From Strigamia acuminata (taxonomy: Eukaryota > Arthropoda > Chilopoda > Geophilomorpha > Linotaeniidae), in contig OX442315.1 in assembly GCA_949358305.1 (NCBI GenBank), positions 13,418,427 through 13,482,426 of the forward strand: a DNA stretch of 64,000 nucleotides, read 5' to 3'. Shown here in pieces: positions 19,318 to 31,624 of this stretch (position 1 is its first letter; the number at the start of each line of letters is the position of its first letter). The notes under the pieces are model-generated. The model saw only the letters and a program-made list of their open reading frames with translations, was not told the DNA's origin and ran no database searches. A program made the position numbers and the translations under genes.

Positions 19318-22117
19318 TCACACTGATGAGTAAGGTGAAATTCTGCTACTGCAATATCTCTCACGAAGAGCTCTCAGTCTGCTTCCAGGAACTATCTGAT
19401 ATTTGTCAATATGTGATTGCAAGCCATTTCGAAGCTAAAAGAAAAACAATCACTCTGCTATTTTTACACTAAAATAATCAAGAAATGTTAATACTCTGTC
19501 CATTATTTCCTCAACTGTCATAGATATATCGTATTCTATTTCTTTCCCGATGAAAGTTCTGCTGAAACGAAAGTAAACGTTCTGTACCATTTGTTTATTT
19601 ACACGAATTGAGATAGAGCTTACTTCAATTTGACTGGTAAGCCACCAACAGGAAGCACAAAAACCTTCATATTCTTGGGAACGATTTTAAGAAGTTCTGT
19701 ATTTTAGAAATGTGTTTGCACAATATGGTGGTAACATTTTTTAAATGGATATTTACAATTATTGAGACTCACTGCTTTCATTTTTAGACTTAAAAAAAGC
19801 AATAAACTCATTTCAATACAAAGCAAATTATTCTTTTACTTATAAATCTAAAAATGAAAGCAGATTGGAGAGAAAAGAAGAGGAAATTGTTTGAGATGCA
19901 CATATAACTTAACTACAGTTCGCGCCCGGTGTTTACTTATTTTATTTTAGAATTATTAGGCTTAATACTGCTAAATAACAACTGGAATTAGAAATTCGTC
20001 TGCACAGAATGGGATGCGCAGTACGAATTTATAGTTTTAATTTTACTTACGTCTTGAAAACCACGGCATCCAATATGCTTCTTGTATATTTCTTGTGAAG
20101 ATAGGCACGATAGGCTTATGAATAAATAGGTTCAAAAAAATTAACAGACAGTAATAAAATGCTGTTACAACTGTAGGTTTGGTGGTTTCTTACTATTTTC
20201 TGGTCAGTGATGGCTTTTACAATATGAGCAATTCCAGTTCTGTTTATTGGAATGTGAACTCTGTAGTTATTGTCGCTAATTTTACTTTCTTCTAGTCCAC
20301 CAATTGCTACAAGGAGCTGCCACCCTTGTTTCAGGCGGTTTATAACTTCTACGCGGGAGGGTGCGCAGTAGTTTATTGTTCTATTGATTCGTCGGTGTCC
20401 TAAAGTTTTATAATAACTTTTAATCAACTAATCACAATAATCGCTCATTTAATGAAACCCCTTATTGGTGAGTGAGACAAACACATTGGGCTACAGTGTT
20501 TTCCGCTAAGCTGTGCGCAAATGCGTCTAATCGGCCTTCGAAGTTCCAAGAGAACCAAAAGTTTGGGCTATAGGACACACTTCGGACTATAAGATGCCTT
20601 TTGGACTATAAGACGCACCCCCATATTTGATCGACTTTGCTAAGTAAAATAGTCTTATTGTCCTCAAAATACGGTACATAACGTAACCATGATATTGTAT
20701 TCGGATACAGATATTAATGTAAAATTTAAAATTATTTTAGCTTTTTATATTTACCGTAAACGTTGACTTCTTTTCTGTGGGCAATCGAAAATATCAGTCG
20801 TTTTTGGGAGGCCTGAAGCTTTGAATATACAAATGGACCATCAACTGCTATTGGACCATGATATATATAAAATATAGATGGGCCATCTGGAACATTTTCC
20901 ATTCCTACCATTTCGTGAGCTGAAGAACGAATTATTTTTTAATGTGCTGAATGAAATAAAAGAAATGATTCCAACATCATACCATGCCATATAGAACCGA
21001 CGCATTTGCTAAACTTAATAAAAATATCTCTTTCTGCATCATTGTCAACCTTTGTGTAACCTCTATTGAATTTGACTCGCACATCGTGAATCCAAAACAT
21101 AAAATTCGGAATGTAGGTTAGAAGGAACCCGAATGGAACCACGACCAATAATATCTGACAAGGTTTTAAATTAAAATTATAATTAAAGTAATATACATGG
21201 TGGAAGAAAAGTCTGTTTCTCTCCAAATATTTCCTGAGCAATTGCATCTAGGCCAACTTTGATGAAGCGATCATATAGGAAGTTGGGTAATAGCAATCTA
21301 ATGATTTAATCAAATTTGACCTTGAAGGCCATTTTGAAAGTCATTCATTTTCTACCTTTTAAACCAATCAGGTTAGAGAAAAATTTTCGATTACAAAGTT
21401 GTAGAGCACCATCAAATTAGTACTATCCAACTTATCTTAGTCATCTTAAGTTAAATGTTTTTGTTTTAAAATGAAAACAAATCAGCTGAAATAAAGCCAG
21501 CCATTGTGGGAAAAATTAAATTTCTACTGCAAAAGTACTGAATTTCTTTAATAAATGTATTCAAATTTACATTATTATGCAAGTAAACAAGAAAAAACCA
21601 CTGTTTTTTTATGTCTAAATTATTTTAATTTCATAAGAAGAAAAAATTTCAATTTGCTGATTTGTTTTCTTTATTTTTTTTAAAAAAACAATTAATTTAA
21701 GATGACTAAGATAAGTTGGATAATACTAATTTGATGGTGCTCTACAACTTTGTAATTGAAAATTTTTCTCTAACTTTATTGGTTTAAAAGTTAGAAAGTG
21801 AATGACCTTGAAAATGGAATTTAAGGTCAAATTTGATGACTTCATTGGATTGCTCTCACTCAACTTCCTATATGATCGCTTTATCAAAGTTGGCCTAGAT
21901 GCAATTGCTCAGGAAATATTTGGAGGGGAACAGACTTTTCTTCCACCCTGTATAATAACAAATCTATACATACAATTTCAAAAAAACACAGGCAAAATGC
22001 AATTGCTATCCACTTGTACGTAGTATAAGCATATGGTGTGCCGAAGGAACTCCACATTGAGTTATCGATGTCCCATGAGAAGACTTCAATGTCTTCTAAT
22101 GATGTATTTGTTGTCAT
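19318..22117 (-). CDS. TMEM68-like: TMEM68-like acyltransferase copy C, intact
   Basis: Eight exons: 22117-21974 (ATG after an acceptor), 21154-20983, 20919-20755, 20399-20194, 20114-20051, 19696-19624, 19558-19495, 19434-19318 (TGA). Lengths 144, 172, 165, 206, 64, 73, 64, 117 nt give 334 aa, close to human TMEM68. In order: a short N-terminal region with W-D-I-D-N-S-M-W, membrane segment 1 at the end of exon 1, segment 2 at the start of exon 2, then W-H, the H-G-P-I-A-V-D motif (H-x5-D) in exon 3, A-I-G-G-L-E-E-S in exon 4, P-I-V-P-I-F in exon 5, G-G-L-P-V-K-L in exon 6. These match the acyltransferase signature of TMEM68, an ER protein that acylates mono/diacylglycerol in human. Exon 7 has a CAGCAG tandem acceptor. 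A foldback element occupies intron 1. Confidence 0.88.
20409..20461. repeat. Lone MITE end next to a splice acceptor
   Basis: TTAATCAACTAATCACAATA and the following TCATTTAATGAAACCCCT equal the right terminus of 15462-16043, but no partner end is present nearby. It begins about 8 bp upstream of the exon 4 acceptor of copy C. Confidence 0.65.
21196..21950. repeat. 755-bp foldback element with arms of about 280 bp
   Basis: Ends CATGGTGGAAGAAAAGTCTG and CAGACTTTTCTTCCACCCTG are inverted, with TA on both sides (21194-21195, 21951-21952). The arms match over most of the element, with an AT-rich middle. Same size and CAGGGTG-type ends as 51371-52120. It lies in intron 1 of copy C, and its right end is 23 bp from the exon 1 donor. 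Confidence 0.85.
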
Positions 22118-22197
22118 TATCTGTTTACAAAATATCTTATTGTAATGGAATATGTTATTTATTGCACACATGTAATGCATCTGGTTTCAAGAGAATA

Positions 22198-22650
22198 CCG
22201 TACTGCCTCATTTAAACGCCCGGGCGTTTAAATTTTTTTTTGGGCCGACTGCCAGGCGGTAATTTGAAACCAGGCGGTTAAATGAGCCAGGCGTTTATCC
22301 AGAAAAATTGTGGAAAAAAAAAATCCGGAAAAACAAAGTAGTATAAAAATAAGATTTTTTTGAAAGTAAATTGTTATTTTTATTATTTGTGGTACGAAAG
22401 CTTTTTTTTAATCGGAGCCATAACTGTGCTAACAAGGAAACAATGTGACAACCAAACAATGAAGGCAATTTTTTTCCGTACAAAACGAAACGTGTGCGTA
22501 CGTTATGCAGACGTACGTTTACTCGGCGCCAATTTGAAACCCGGCGTCAATACGGGGCCGGCGTCAATAGAATTTTGGACGTACGTCTGCCCGGCGTTAA
22601 AACGGGCCCGGCGCCTAAGTGAATCCAGGCGTTTGAATGAGGCAGTACGG
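22198..22650. repeat. TA-flanked 453-bp MITE (CCGTACTGCCTC family)
   Basis: CCGTACTGCCTCATTTAAAC on the left and the inverse GAATGAGGCAGTACGG on the right; TA at 22196-22197 and 22651-22652. Upstream spacer of copy C, right next to exon 1. Confidence 0.8.
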
Positions 22651-24100
22651 TACATTTTGTATTACAGTCGAATCTAGTTATAACGAACCGCTGACCGGAA
22701 CAAACAAAAGTTAATTCTACTCCACCTTTTGTAAAGTAAATTAAATTAACTGATTTTAAAGAATATTGTCATATTTCTGTCTGTTTAGCAGATGATTTAC
22801 ATATATTTCTTACATTTCTCTTGTGACCAGTTGAACTCTATTGCTTTTACTGGATATCAGTTGCATCTTGAATGTTTTTACCAACAGATATTATTTATCG
22901 ACTCATCTTCATATTAAATGTAGATGAATATCGGAGGACAGACAATTAGGCTTAGTTAATTTTGATCTCTGCTTTTAATTTCTTAAATATGTTGTAATCA
23001 TCAATGGAGTGTCTCGCACTCCATTGGTCATTCTTGACCAGTGTTTTATATTGTGACGATGTTACTACAACGCCACTATTTGGGCCTGAAATTTGAGTTT
23101 TCTTGATATTCTGAAGATTATTAGTATTACTAAAATTTGGGAAAATTTATAGAAATTTAGGCCGATTGCTTACATTTTGGACATTTAAAAATGATTTTTT
23201 TGCTAGTTGTGGCTCAATTCTGATTGAAAAAAATTCATACTCACCTACACAGACATGCCAGTAAAAACGGGGTTTATCACTTATCAGCATGCCGGTAAAT
23301 CTCGCACTATACCGGCATGTGGCTTAAACCGGGGTCATACGGTACGAATTATGTATTACGTGACTATAGTATCATTATCAGTTATGACTTACTTGAGCCT
23401 GAAATAAAGGTTACAATGGGGTCTGATTTTGACTGCTCTACAAATGTAGTGTTTGTCTGCCTACTTATTTGGAACGAACACTGCTGAGATTAATTAACAG
23501 AACTCCTGGTGAGGGCAATTAATCTACTTTTTTGATTTGTGTGGTTTTGTTTAAGGAAGTAAAAGTAAAAGTAGAATGTTGATATTTGTGATAGTAAAGT
23601 GAAATCATCTTTTAAGTGTGGGCAGTGATACACTAACTGATAAAAGATTTACATATTTCCATTGGGTTGCTAGTTTTTTATTTTTGTTTTTATTGTTAGA
23701 GAATTAATAATAAGTGAAAATTAGAATTTTAAAAAGACTCGGGAAAAATGTTTATTTTAAATTCTCATCATGGCGGCCGCCTCTTTACGATGGGGCAAAG
23801 CCAGTTTGGATACGATTGAATATCTACGTTATTTTCTATCGGTAAATTCTCGTATTAAATACACTCGCGCTTGAGTAATTGTTGGGATTAGGTCAGCACT
23901 CATCTTCTTGTCAGATAAGATTCGTGCTGACCTAATTATCCCGACAATTACACGTCACGCTTGATATATTATCTATGATAATTTTTCACTGTTTATATGA
24001 TGATAAACTCATCATTATAGCGATTGGTTGTTTATTTAATTAATTATTCTAAACTGAAATTTTTTGCTCTTTAAAACTTCAGCACAACTATTGCATTAGA
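22651..24100. other. Spacer between copies C and D
   Basis: No gene seen. It holds a partial CAGTCGAA-type MITE end at 22668-22700 (ACGAACC block) and a lone end of the CGGCATGCCG family at about 23230-23345. A small inverted repeat, GTCAGCACTCATCTTCTTGTC-like with TCTTGTC..GTGCTGAC arms, sits at 23890-23935. The rest is unassigned AT-rich DNA. Confidence 0.45.
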
Positions 24101-24540
24101 GGACGTCAGATTGTTGGTTGTTGGCTTTTAATCCGTTGTCTAGGGGTCTGAGTCTTCCATCTACCCACGTCATACACAGGGTGGGAACCCCATGGATGAA
24201 GTGACCGATCAAACATAACCATTCTGCTGTGCTTACTGCACAGCCCAAGCAACCGCTCGTGGAGACCGTAGTCGATCCATCATCGCACGACTGAGCGACG
24301 CAGTGGTGAATGGGGAGGAGAGCAGAGTCAGCACAGAGTACGACGACTTGCTGGCTTCAGGACCTTAGTTCATCTACCTGTCTCGGTTGAGACCCAGAGT
24401 TATTCCCTCTTCTCCCCACACCACTCAGCTCCCTCCTTCCGATACTGGGTCATACTACTCTGCGAGGAGGGATGACCTTAGGGCCATTGGGCGGCGTGTG
24501 GCAGTGACACTGGTCACCCTTGGGTGGCGAAGCGGTCACA
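24101..24540 (-). repeat. Solo LTR, one end truncated (TGTGA...TCACA family)
   Basis: The GATTGTTGGTTGTTGGC...GTTGTCTAGGGGTC block and the AAGCGGTCACA terminus match the complete copy at 32179-32657. The TGTGA end is missing, so there is no target duplication to check. Confidence 0.65.
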
Positions 24541-24730
24541 AGACCATCTGTCGTCAACTGGATTTTCTGTGGTTTTTCTTGTTCTCGGTGTAAATGCGAG
24601 AATGGATCCTCACTCTTCAGGATAGAAACAAGTATTACTTAGAATTCAGTATTTATTTATTTTTTATTTCTTTCTAAACATTTTTATTTTATTACAAAAT
24701 TTAAAAAAGAAAATAACTGTATTGCACTGA

Positions 24731-27700
24731 TCAGACCTTGATTAGGTGATTATTACGACAACAAAATCTATCTCTAAGAGCCCTTAATCTGTTGCCAGGA
24801 GTTATTTGATGTTGGTCAATATGTGATTGCATTCCATTTATTAGCTAAAAAAAATTCTTGTAAGAAAAATGTTTTTTCACGAAAACAATATTTCACTTTT
24901 TCCATTATTTCTTCAGGTGTTTCAGACACATCGTATTCAATTGCTTTTCCAATAAAGCTTCTAAAATATAAGATTATTTTTATTTTATTTATTTTATTTA
25001 AAGAAATAAGAGTTTGCGGCAGGTACTTTTTCCTTATAAAAACTCTCGTTAAGCCTACAAGTATAGTGGAAAACTTATAACTACTGGAGCTTACACTATA
25101 ATTGAAAATAGCGTAGCCAATCCGGTAGTTTTCCACTATTTACGTCACTAACTAAAAATCTGGATTAGCATTGACCTGTTTTGCCGCCATTTTGAATTCT
25201 CTGCTTCATTCACGCGGGTTTATCTAATTGTTTGTGCTTTAAATTCTTGTAAATTCACAAGAATAAAGTTGCAGCATTGTATTGCAACAGTTAAAAACAG
25301 GAATTCTCTTTTTTTAGGCGAATGAGACATTACTAGTTTTGGTAATCATGTGACATGTATAAGATTAGCTCCAATTTTATGAGGATAACTTAAAACTTCA
25401 ACTGCAACCCACTTTTACCTTACACTAAATATAGTGTAAAAAATGTCATAATTGTAAGGGAAAAGTACCTGCCGCAAACTCTCTATAATCAGTCTTACGT
25501 TAACTTAACCGGTAAGCCACCAGCCGCTGGAATTAAGAACATCAGTTTTTTGGGCAGTAATTTAATAAGTGCTGTAACGTGTGTAAAACATGTAAAATAC
25601 AATTGATTTTAAAATTATTCAATATTTGAAGAATGGGGAGAATGTATGAATATGAATACTATAAGAAGTTTATATGGTTTAGGAAATTTAATTTGATTGT
25701 GGATAGTATTTTAGTAGAAATATTCACATTTCTTCCATTTTTCATATTTTTCAATTTTTATGTTTTATTTACGTTTTGCAAACCATGGTACCCAGAATGC
25801 TTCGTGTATATTTTTTGTGAAAATTGGCACGATAGGCTTCATTTTGCAGAATAATAAGTTAAATTAACATGGAGGTTTTTACATCAAAGGTAGAAATGCA
25901 CCGAAGTGTTAATTTTGTTTCCAATGCAATCAATAACCAGTTTTGTTTAATATGATATTAAAAACAAAGAATTACCATAAAATATTTATCCAAAAAAACT
26001 AGCTGCATTTAAAAATAAAAATACAATTTTAATTTAAGTGTACTTTAAGTTTAAATTTTGATTTATTATAGTAATTATAATAAATATATTATAAATATAT
26101 AATTATAATTATAAATAAATCATTAATATAGTTTAATTTAATGAATAGGACAGGAAATGATGTCATTTCTGTTTTAAAATTGAAGTAAAATACAAAATAT
26201 TTTAATTTTTGAATGCAGCTACTGAAATATTTTAGAGAAACTGATGTGTTTATTGTGATTGGTAACAAAGTCACACTCTGATTCTCACATACTATTTTAT
26301 CGTTTGCGGCTTTTACAATGTGAGCAACTCCTTTTCTGTTTCCAAGATGAACTCTGTAATTATTGTTGCTTATTTTACTTTCTTCTAGTCCACCGATTGC
26401 TATTACGAACTGCCAACCATCATTTAAACGTTCAACAACTTCTTCTCTGGAGGGTGCATAGTAATTTGTTGCTCGATGTGTTCGTTTATGTCCTAGCATG
26501 ACAAATACAAACCTAATAGAAATACAGTCGAGCCTCGTTGTAACGAATTACAAGGGACCCGAAAAATCGATTTGTTATAACGAAAGTTTGTTACATAATA
26601 ATTTTTTAAGTTGGTGTTCTATGGCCAACTACCCAACCACGCCATTTTTAAGTATTCGGTGTAACAAAAAATTCGTTATGTCGTTGTTCATTATAACGAG
26701 GTTTGACTGTATAGTACAAATGTTGTACTATACGTCAATGTAACAATGGCAGGAGTTTAGATTAAAAACCATTTTGTAAGTGGTGGACAGACGTCAGATG
26801 GTCACACACTTTCCTAACAATAGATAATCGATTGCAAAGTCTGTACATCTAATGCAATCCTGGAGTTTTGATCTACTTTTATGTGTCATCTACACAAGTG
26901 AAATGGCTCGGCCAATGGGAGAAAGGCCAACCTTGTAGTAAGTTAGAGTATAGGAGTGCACCAAAGTGTTGTTTTTGAAATTTTGTCGATAGGTGGCGCG
27001 CTCGTGGACGTCATGGATACATACAAACAGTTTTTAAGCAAAGGCTTGGCATCATTTATCAGCTATTAAAAATTTTGTAAAAGTTATTTTCACACTATTT
27101 GACTTAAGGAGTTTTTACATTCCCATTTGATATGCAGTGCATCCATACAATGTCAAAATAACGCTTACAAGTTTTTAATAACTGCGACCGAAATCAGACT
27201 AAATTGGCCGCCAGTTTTGAAGTTAGCTCATTGAAAATCAACTAACTCGCGGGTCGGCAACCTTTTGAGACGGAAGAGCCAAAATTTACAATTTACAAAA
27301 TTTTCCAGATGTTGAAGAGCCACTACAGTATTAAATTAGGTCCCATACAGCCGCATCTTGACATTGAAAGAGCCGCAGGTTGCCGACCCCTGCACTAACT
27401 ATTACTCCATGTTATTTATTACCGTACCACACATATTAACTTCTAGTTTGTGTCCAATGCAAGCAATGAGTCTTTCTTGGGCGCCCTGGAGTATGGCATA
27501 TATGTATATTGCATCAAGAGCCAGAGGACCGTGATACACATAGTAGATGGCTGGTCCATCGGGAACATTTTCCCATCCAACCATTTCATAACCTGAAGAG
27601 AACGTCTGAAATTAGCTCTTAGTCACAAAGTTAAACAAATTTTGAAATACCATGCCATAGTCTGCTCATAGTCTTGAAGTAGTTAACGATGATATTCATT

Positions 27701-28097
27701 TCTTCCCTGCCAACTAACGTGTAACCTTTCTTGAATTTCATTTTTATATCGTTCATGTATACAAGAATTGTAGGCAAGAAATACATAATAGAGAAGAGCA
27801 ATGGTGTAATAAGGAATATCTGAAAAGAAGAATTGTAATTGTCACTTACACCGGCATGACGTTAAAAACGGGGTTTATCAGCATGCCGGTAAAACTCGCA
27901 CGGTACCGGCATGCGGCTATAAGCGGGGTAATACAGTAAACAAATATACATACTACTTCGAAAAAGAGGATAGAAATTAAAATTGCTGTCCACTTGTAGA
28001 CTGTATAAGCATATGGTGTACTGAATGAACTCCACATTGAGTTATCAATATCCCATGAGAAGAAGTTGTCTTCTCCAAACGTTGTATTAGTTGACAT
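24731..28097 (-). CDS. TMEM68-like: TMEM68-like acyltransferase copy D, intact
   Basis: Exons 28097-27954, 27819-27651, 27592-27428, 26492-26293, 25836-25773, 25571-25499, 24960-24897 and 24844-24731 (TGA). Lengths 144, 169, 165, 200, 64, 73, 64, 114 nt give 330 aa with an unbroken frame. It has the same layout as copy C: W-D-I-D-N-S-M-W, two membrane segments, W-H-G-Y-E-M, H-G-P-L-A-L-D (H-x5-D), A-I-G-G-L-E-E-S, P-I-V-P-I-F, G-G-L-P-V-K-L, ending H-I-D-Q-H-Q-I-T-P-G-N-R. Introns carry a CAGTCGAG MITE, a hAT-like 145-bp MITE and a 475-bp TA-MITE, none touching coding sequence. Exon 4 is closest to that of copy C, so C and D are probably a pair. ER acyltransferase role is inferred from the family. 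Confidence 0.88.
25009..25483. repeat. TA-flanked MITE (AGAGTTTGCGGCAGGTAC family)
   Basis: Left AGAGTTTGCGGCAGGTACTT and right AAGTACCTGCCGCAAACTCT are perfect inverses, with TA outside. Intron between exons 6 and 7 of copy D. Contains a GCCGCCATTTTGAA motif. Confidence 0.8.
26525..26709. repeat. Pogo/Tigger-type MITE (CAGTCGAGCCTCGTTGTAACG)
   Basis: 185 bp with inverted ends CAGTCGAGCCTCGTTGTAAC and TTATAACGAGGTTTGACTG, TA on each side. CAGT(C)-type ends with a TA duplication are usual for pogo-like DNA transposons. It begins about 30 bp from the exon 4 acceptor of copy D. Confidence 0.8.
27248..27392. repeat. hAT-type 145-bp MITE (CAGGGGTCGGCAACC)
   Basis: Right end reads CAGGGGTCGGCAACC inward and left end CGCGGGTCGGCAACC. 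Flanks AACTAACT and CACTAACT match at 7 of 8 positions, fitting an 8-bp hAT target duplication. Intron of copy D. Confidence 0.75.
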
Positions 28098-28197
28098 CTT
28101 TATCTGTCTATAAAATAATTCAAAATACATGCTGTTGGAAATATTTTTTTGGACTTTTGCTTTTAACAGTGTAACTCAAATAAATGATTTTTAAATA

Positions 28198-28385
28198 CAG
28201 TCTAACCTCGTTATAGCGAATCCTAATCTACCCGAGAAATCGGTTCGTTACAACAAAAGTTTGTCACTGGTATATAATTTTTTTTAGCATAGTGTTCTAC
28301 GGTTAATCTACTAACCAAACCATTTTTAAGTATTTGTATTTCAAAAAATTCCTTATTTTGCAGTTTGTTATAACGAGGTTCGTGA
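28198..28385. repeat. Pogo-type MITE, right end decayed
   Basis: CAGTCTAACCTCGTTATAGC on the left and GTTATAACGAGGTTCG on the right, related to 26525-26709. The last bases of the right terminus are gone. Confidence 0.65.
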
Positions 28386-28692
28386 ATTTTCCATTTCGAG
28401 CCTTGTGCATAAGCATCACTTACTTTACATATATTTAACGTTAGAATGTATTGCGAGAAAAATCCCGATGAACTTTATGGCACAATGTTACAGCATTAAA
28501 AATATGTATTTAAATTGAATAGCCAGAACAATGAAAAGTAATGAAACAGGTGTGTGATGAGGAAGTAAAATGTTTTGCAGTCAAGATTTTTGATACAGTA
28601 AACGAAGCACTGTATTAATTTAATTAATTACTTAATTTATGTTAACATAGGGTTGCCCCAAATGGTTAAAAAATATACAGTATTTTACAATA

Positions 28693-28773
28693 CCGTATTC
28701 CCTCGATTAAGAACTGTCCTCGAATTGGAGCCGCCCTCGGTTAAGAGCCGTGACAGAGAGATAAAAAATACGG
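28693..28773. repeat. 81-bp MITE
   Basis: CCGTATTCCCTCGATTAAGA and the inverse ATAAAAAATACGG end with TA outside. The smallest member of the TTATCGATTAAGAG family. The surrounding spacer 28386-29451 shows nothing else. Confidence 0.6.
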
Positions 28774-29451
28774 TATATTATTTGTACATTAAATAATGCA
28801 TTTCATAATACAATTGAATAAATGCATTTGAAAATGCAAGTCATATTTGACGTGGATTTTCAGAAATCTGATTTTCTGAAATTCGATTTCTATTTGTTGA
28901 CGTAAAAATCATCATTTTCTGTCGCCAGAAATCAAGAAAATCAGCTAAATCAAAGAAATCTATTTAAGATTATTGAACACAACTAATGTATTTTTGAACC
29001 ACATGGGTAATCATAAAAAATTGGAAAATGTTACTAGCTTAAATTAATACTTAACTTACTTGCATAGTTTATATTAAACTTGTTGGAAACAAAACAAAAG
29101 TTATTTATTCACCTGTTTTTCTTCTACTTATATTTTATTTTACACGTGTAGGATTTATTGGGCCAATGAACTGACTGCTTTTTTATTTCATGGCTGTTAT
29201 TTACTGCTTTTCTATAAACTTTTTGTTTTTAAAAAACGATTGTGTGAATAAACAGATGTTTGGTGCTGGTGTATTTATTCTCTCATGCAGTACTAGTTGC
29301 TATCTTTATGTTAATCTGACAATGATTGAAGTTGCATGTAAAAAGGATTTTCTTTTGTAAAGAACAAATATAATCTGCTCTTTGGACAACTGAAAAAAAA
29401 ATTTAAATTATTTAAATCTTGATTTTTGTAATATGGGCATCATTATCAGTA

Positions 29452-29858
29452 TACTCTGGCCGAGTATAAGAGTGCGCTATTTGCTATTGGCCCAGCGTTT
29501 TCACTAGTGTAGTGATTCCAAAAAATAGATCAAAATAAATGTTGAGTGATTTCCAGACAATGCAACCGATTAGAAAATTCAAAAACGGCTTGCTTTCTTG
29601 ACAAAGTAACCAATAAACTAAACAGTCGGAACAAACATGTATTTAGAAATAAAACCAGCAAAACACAATATTTTATGATTTTAAAAAACATTTTATTATA
29701 GAAAAGAAATAAACTTACATCATTTCAAACATTAAAATAATCATACAAATTAAAAATAGAACAAGACTACTTTTCCTGGTGGAAGTACACAGTCCACAGT
29801 TAGGAGTAATCAGGCTGGGCCAATAGGAAATAGCGCACTCTTATACTCGGCCAGAGTA
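29452..29858. repeat. Complete TA-MITE (TATACTC family)
   Basis: 407 bp with inverted repeats of about 45 bp (left TACTCTGGCCGAGTATAAGA), TA on both sides. This uninterrupted copy defines the family. Confidence 0.85.
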
Positions 29859-30983
29859 TAGTACTACGTAATATATTGAGTGCAATTAGTAAAATTAGGT
29901 CAACACGATTCTTCTTGTCTAATAAATGACGAGTGCCCATATCTGATGAGAAGATGAGTTGCGACAATTATTCAAGCGGAAGGTGTATTTAATACGAGAA
30001 TTTAACGATACAAAATCTGAAATTCAACCATACCGTGGTGAGGAATTCAAATTTTAAACAAAACGCTGTTGAGATTTGTTTGAAACACTTGCCACAGGTG
30101 GCGCCACGTTTTCAACCATGAAAATCTTTGGTACTGTGGAAACTGACGGTTTCCAAAAAAACTAAATTAGTTTGTATACTTGACTACCGAGGCGCAGGTG
30201 TAAACTCACCTGTGACCCACATTGTATTAATTCTTAAAGAAAAGGGGTGTTTTCTTCCCCTCCTATTATAATTCTGAACAAGAATAAACATTTGCCGTAC
30301 TTTTGTAAATTTAACTGTACACACGCGTTTTTCTTGAGTCTGCTGAATCAAGTTAAATCCGACTCCATTCGTTCTCCAAGATAAGTTTTAAGAATTTCAA
30401 TTTATAATTAGTTGCTGCTGCAACTACAAGTACCAGGAATTTTCATGGGTGAAAACCAATCGGACGTCAACTGCGGTTTGTTACCCGCTTCAGGTCGGCT
30501 GATCGATGACTATTTTATAAGAGCTCTCCTAATTGGTTGTCATTTTATGACGTAGGTAAATTCTATTGTAATTGTTAAATAAATAGGCTTAGTTTTCGAA
30601 ACAGACGGATGAATTGAGCAATATGAATACATGAGCGCAAAAGTAAAAATGAAGCATACAAAGGATTACAGGCATTGCTGTAGCAACCGCCAATCAAAGA
30701 TAAGCGAAATAACTTTAACTTAACTAGCAATTCTACAAAACGACTTAAATAAAATTACGGAGGTAGCACATTTAACCCCGAAAAAGTTGACACGAAAAAA
30801 TCTCACACTTGTCAAAATTATTAGACCACCATATTTTTTCGGATGAAAATAACAAACCAGTCTTCTTTCATCACAGAATGTGTCGTAATTATGCAGATTT
30901 TATGCAAATTTTATTGCATATCTGAATGACGTCACCAATTCTCTTAATTGACCATCATTTGATAACTTCATTTCACTGCCATC
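29859..30983. other. Spacer without recognised features
   Basis: AT-rich. CGTGATTC/ACTCGTC-type sequences at 29895-30010 resemble 23880-23945. Two opposed TTTTCATGGTTGAAAAC-like sequences (30108-30130 and 30440-30460) hint at a decayed inverted-repeat element. No gene seen. Confidence 0.3.
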
Positions 30984-31372
30984 ATGGCCAAAACTAAGAA
31001 ATTTTCAGATGATTTGAGAAACCAAATTATCTTGCTGCACAAGGACAAAATATTCCAGCAAACCATTTCAAAGCAACTTAAAATAAGTAAAACACCTGTT
31101 CAATGTGTAATAAAGAAATTTGAATGCTCAGGAATGTTGGACTTAGTGTTCTCTGACAGCCAATACGTCGCAAGAGGGCGCTCGGACGAACCATGCTCGT
31201 CGCTGATACGTCCAAAAGACGTCTTTGTGTAACAGCCAATCATGGCTAAGAGTCCTTGTATTTCTTTAACCCTACGGAGATGTTGCTTTGTTACGAACAC
31301 ACGATTTCCAACAAGAAACAGTTAAAAATGTGAAACGGTCTGGTCACCCAAAATCTACTTCACGACCTTAGA
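30984..31372 (+). pseudogene. Tc1-like transposase remnant
   Basis: From ATG at 30984 the frame encodes M-A-K-T-K-K-F-S-D-D-L-R-N-Q-I and a helix-turn-helix region (S-K-Q-L-K-I-S-K-T-P-V), the N-terminal paired-like domain of Tc1 transposases. After about 60 codons unrelated sequence intervenes. At 31311-31372 a K-R-S-G-H-P-K-S-T-S-R-P fragment resembles the G-R-P-R-K linker that should follow. The DDE catalytic domain is missing, so this is a dead fragment. Confidence 0.7.
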
Positions 31373-31624
31373 AAAATCTGTAAATAAATGAGATTTGTCT
31401 TGTCTGTGTCTTTGTTATTAAATTGGAACATCCGGTACATACATTATTTATTGTGTATTGAATTTTTGTATGGGTTATTTCTGCTGGCCATATACGAATG
31501 AGACCATGATTGGAGACAAGGAAATAAAGATATAAATAAATAAATGAAAACAGATGTTGATTGATATTCGTATTAAGTCGTACATCAGTTCACTCCACAA
31601 GATTACAATATAATGTTTTCTAAT

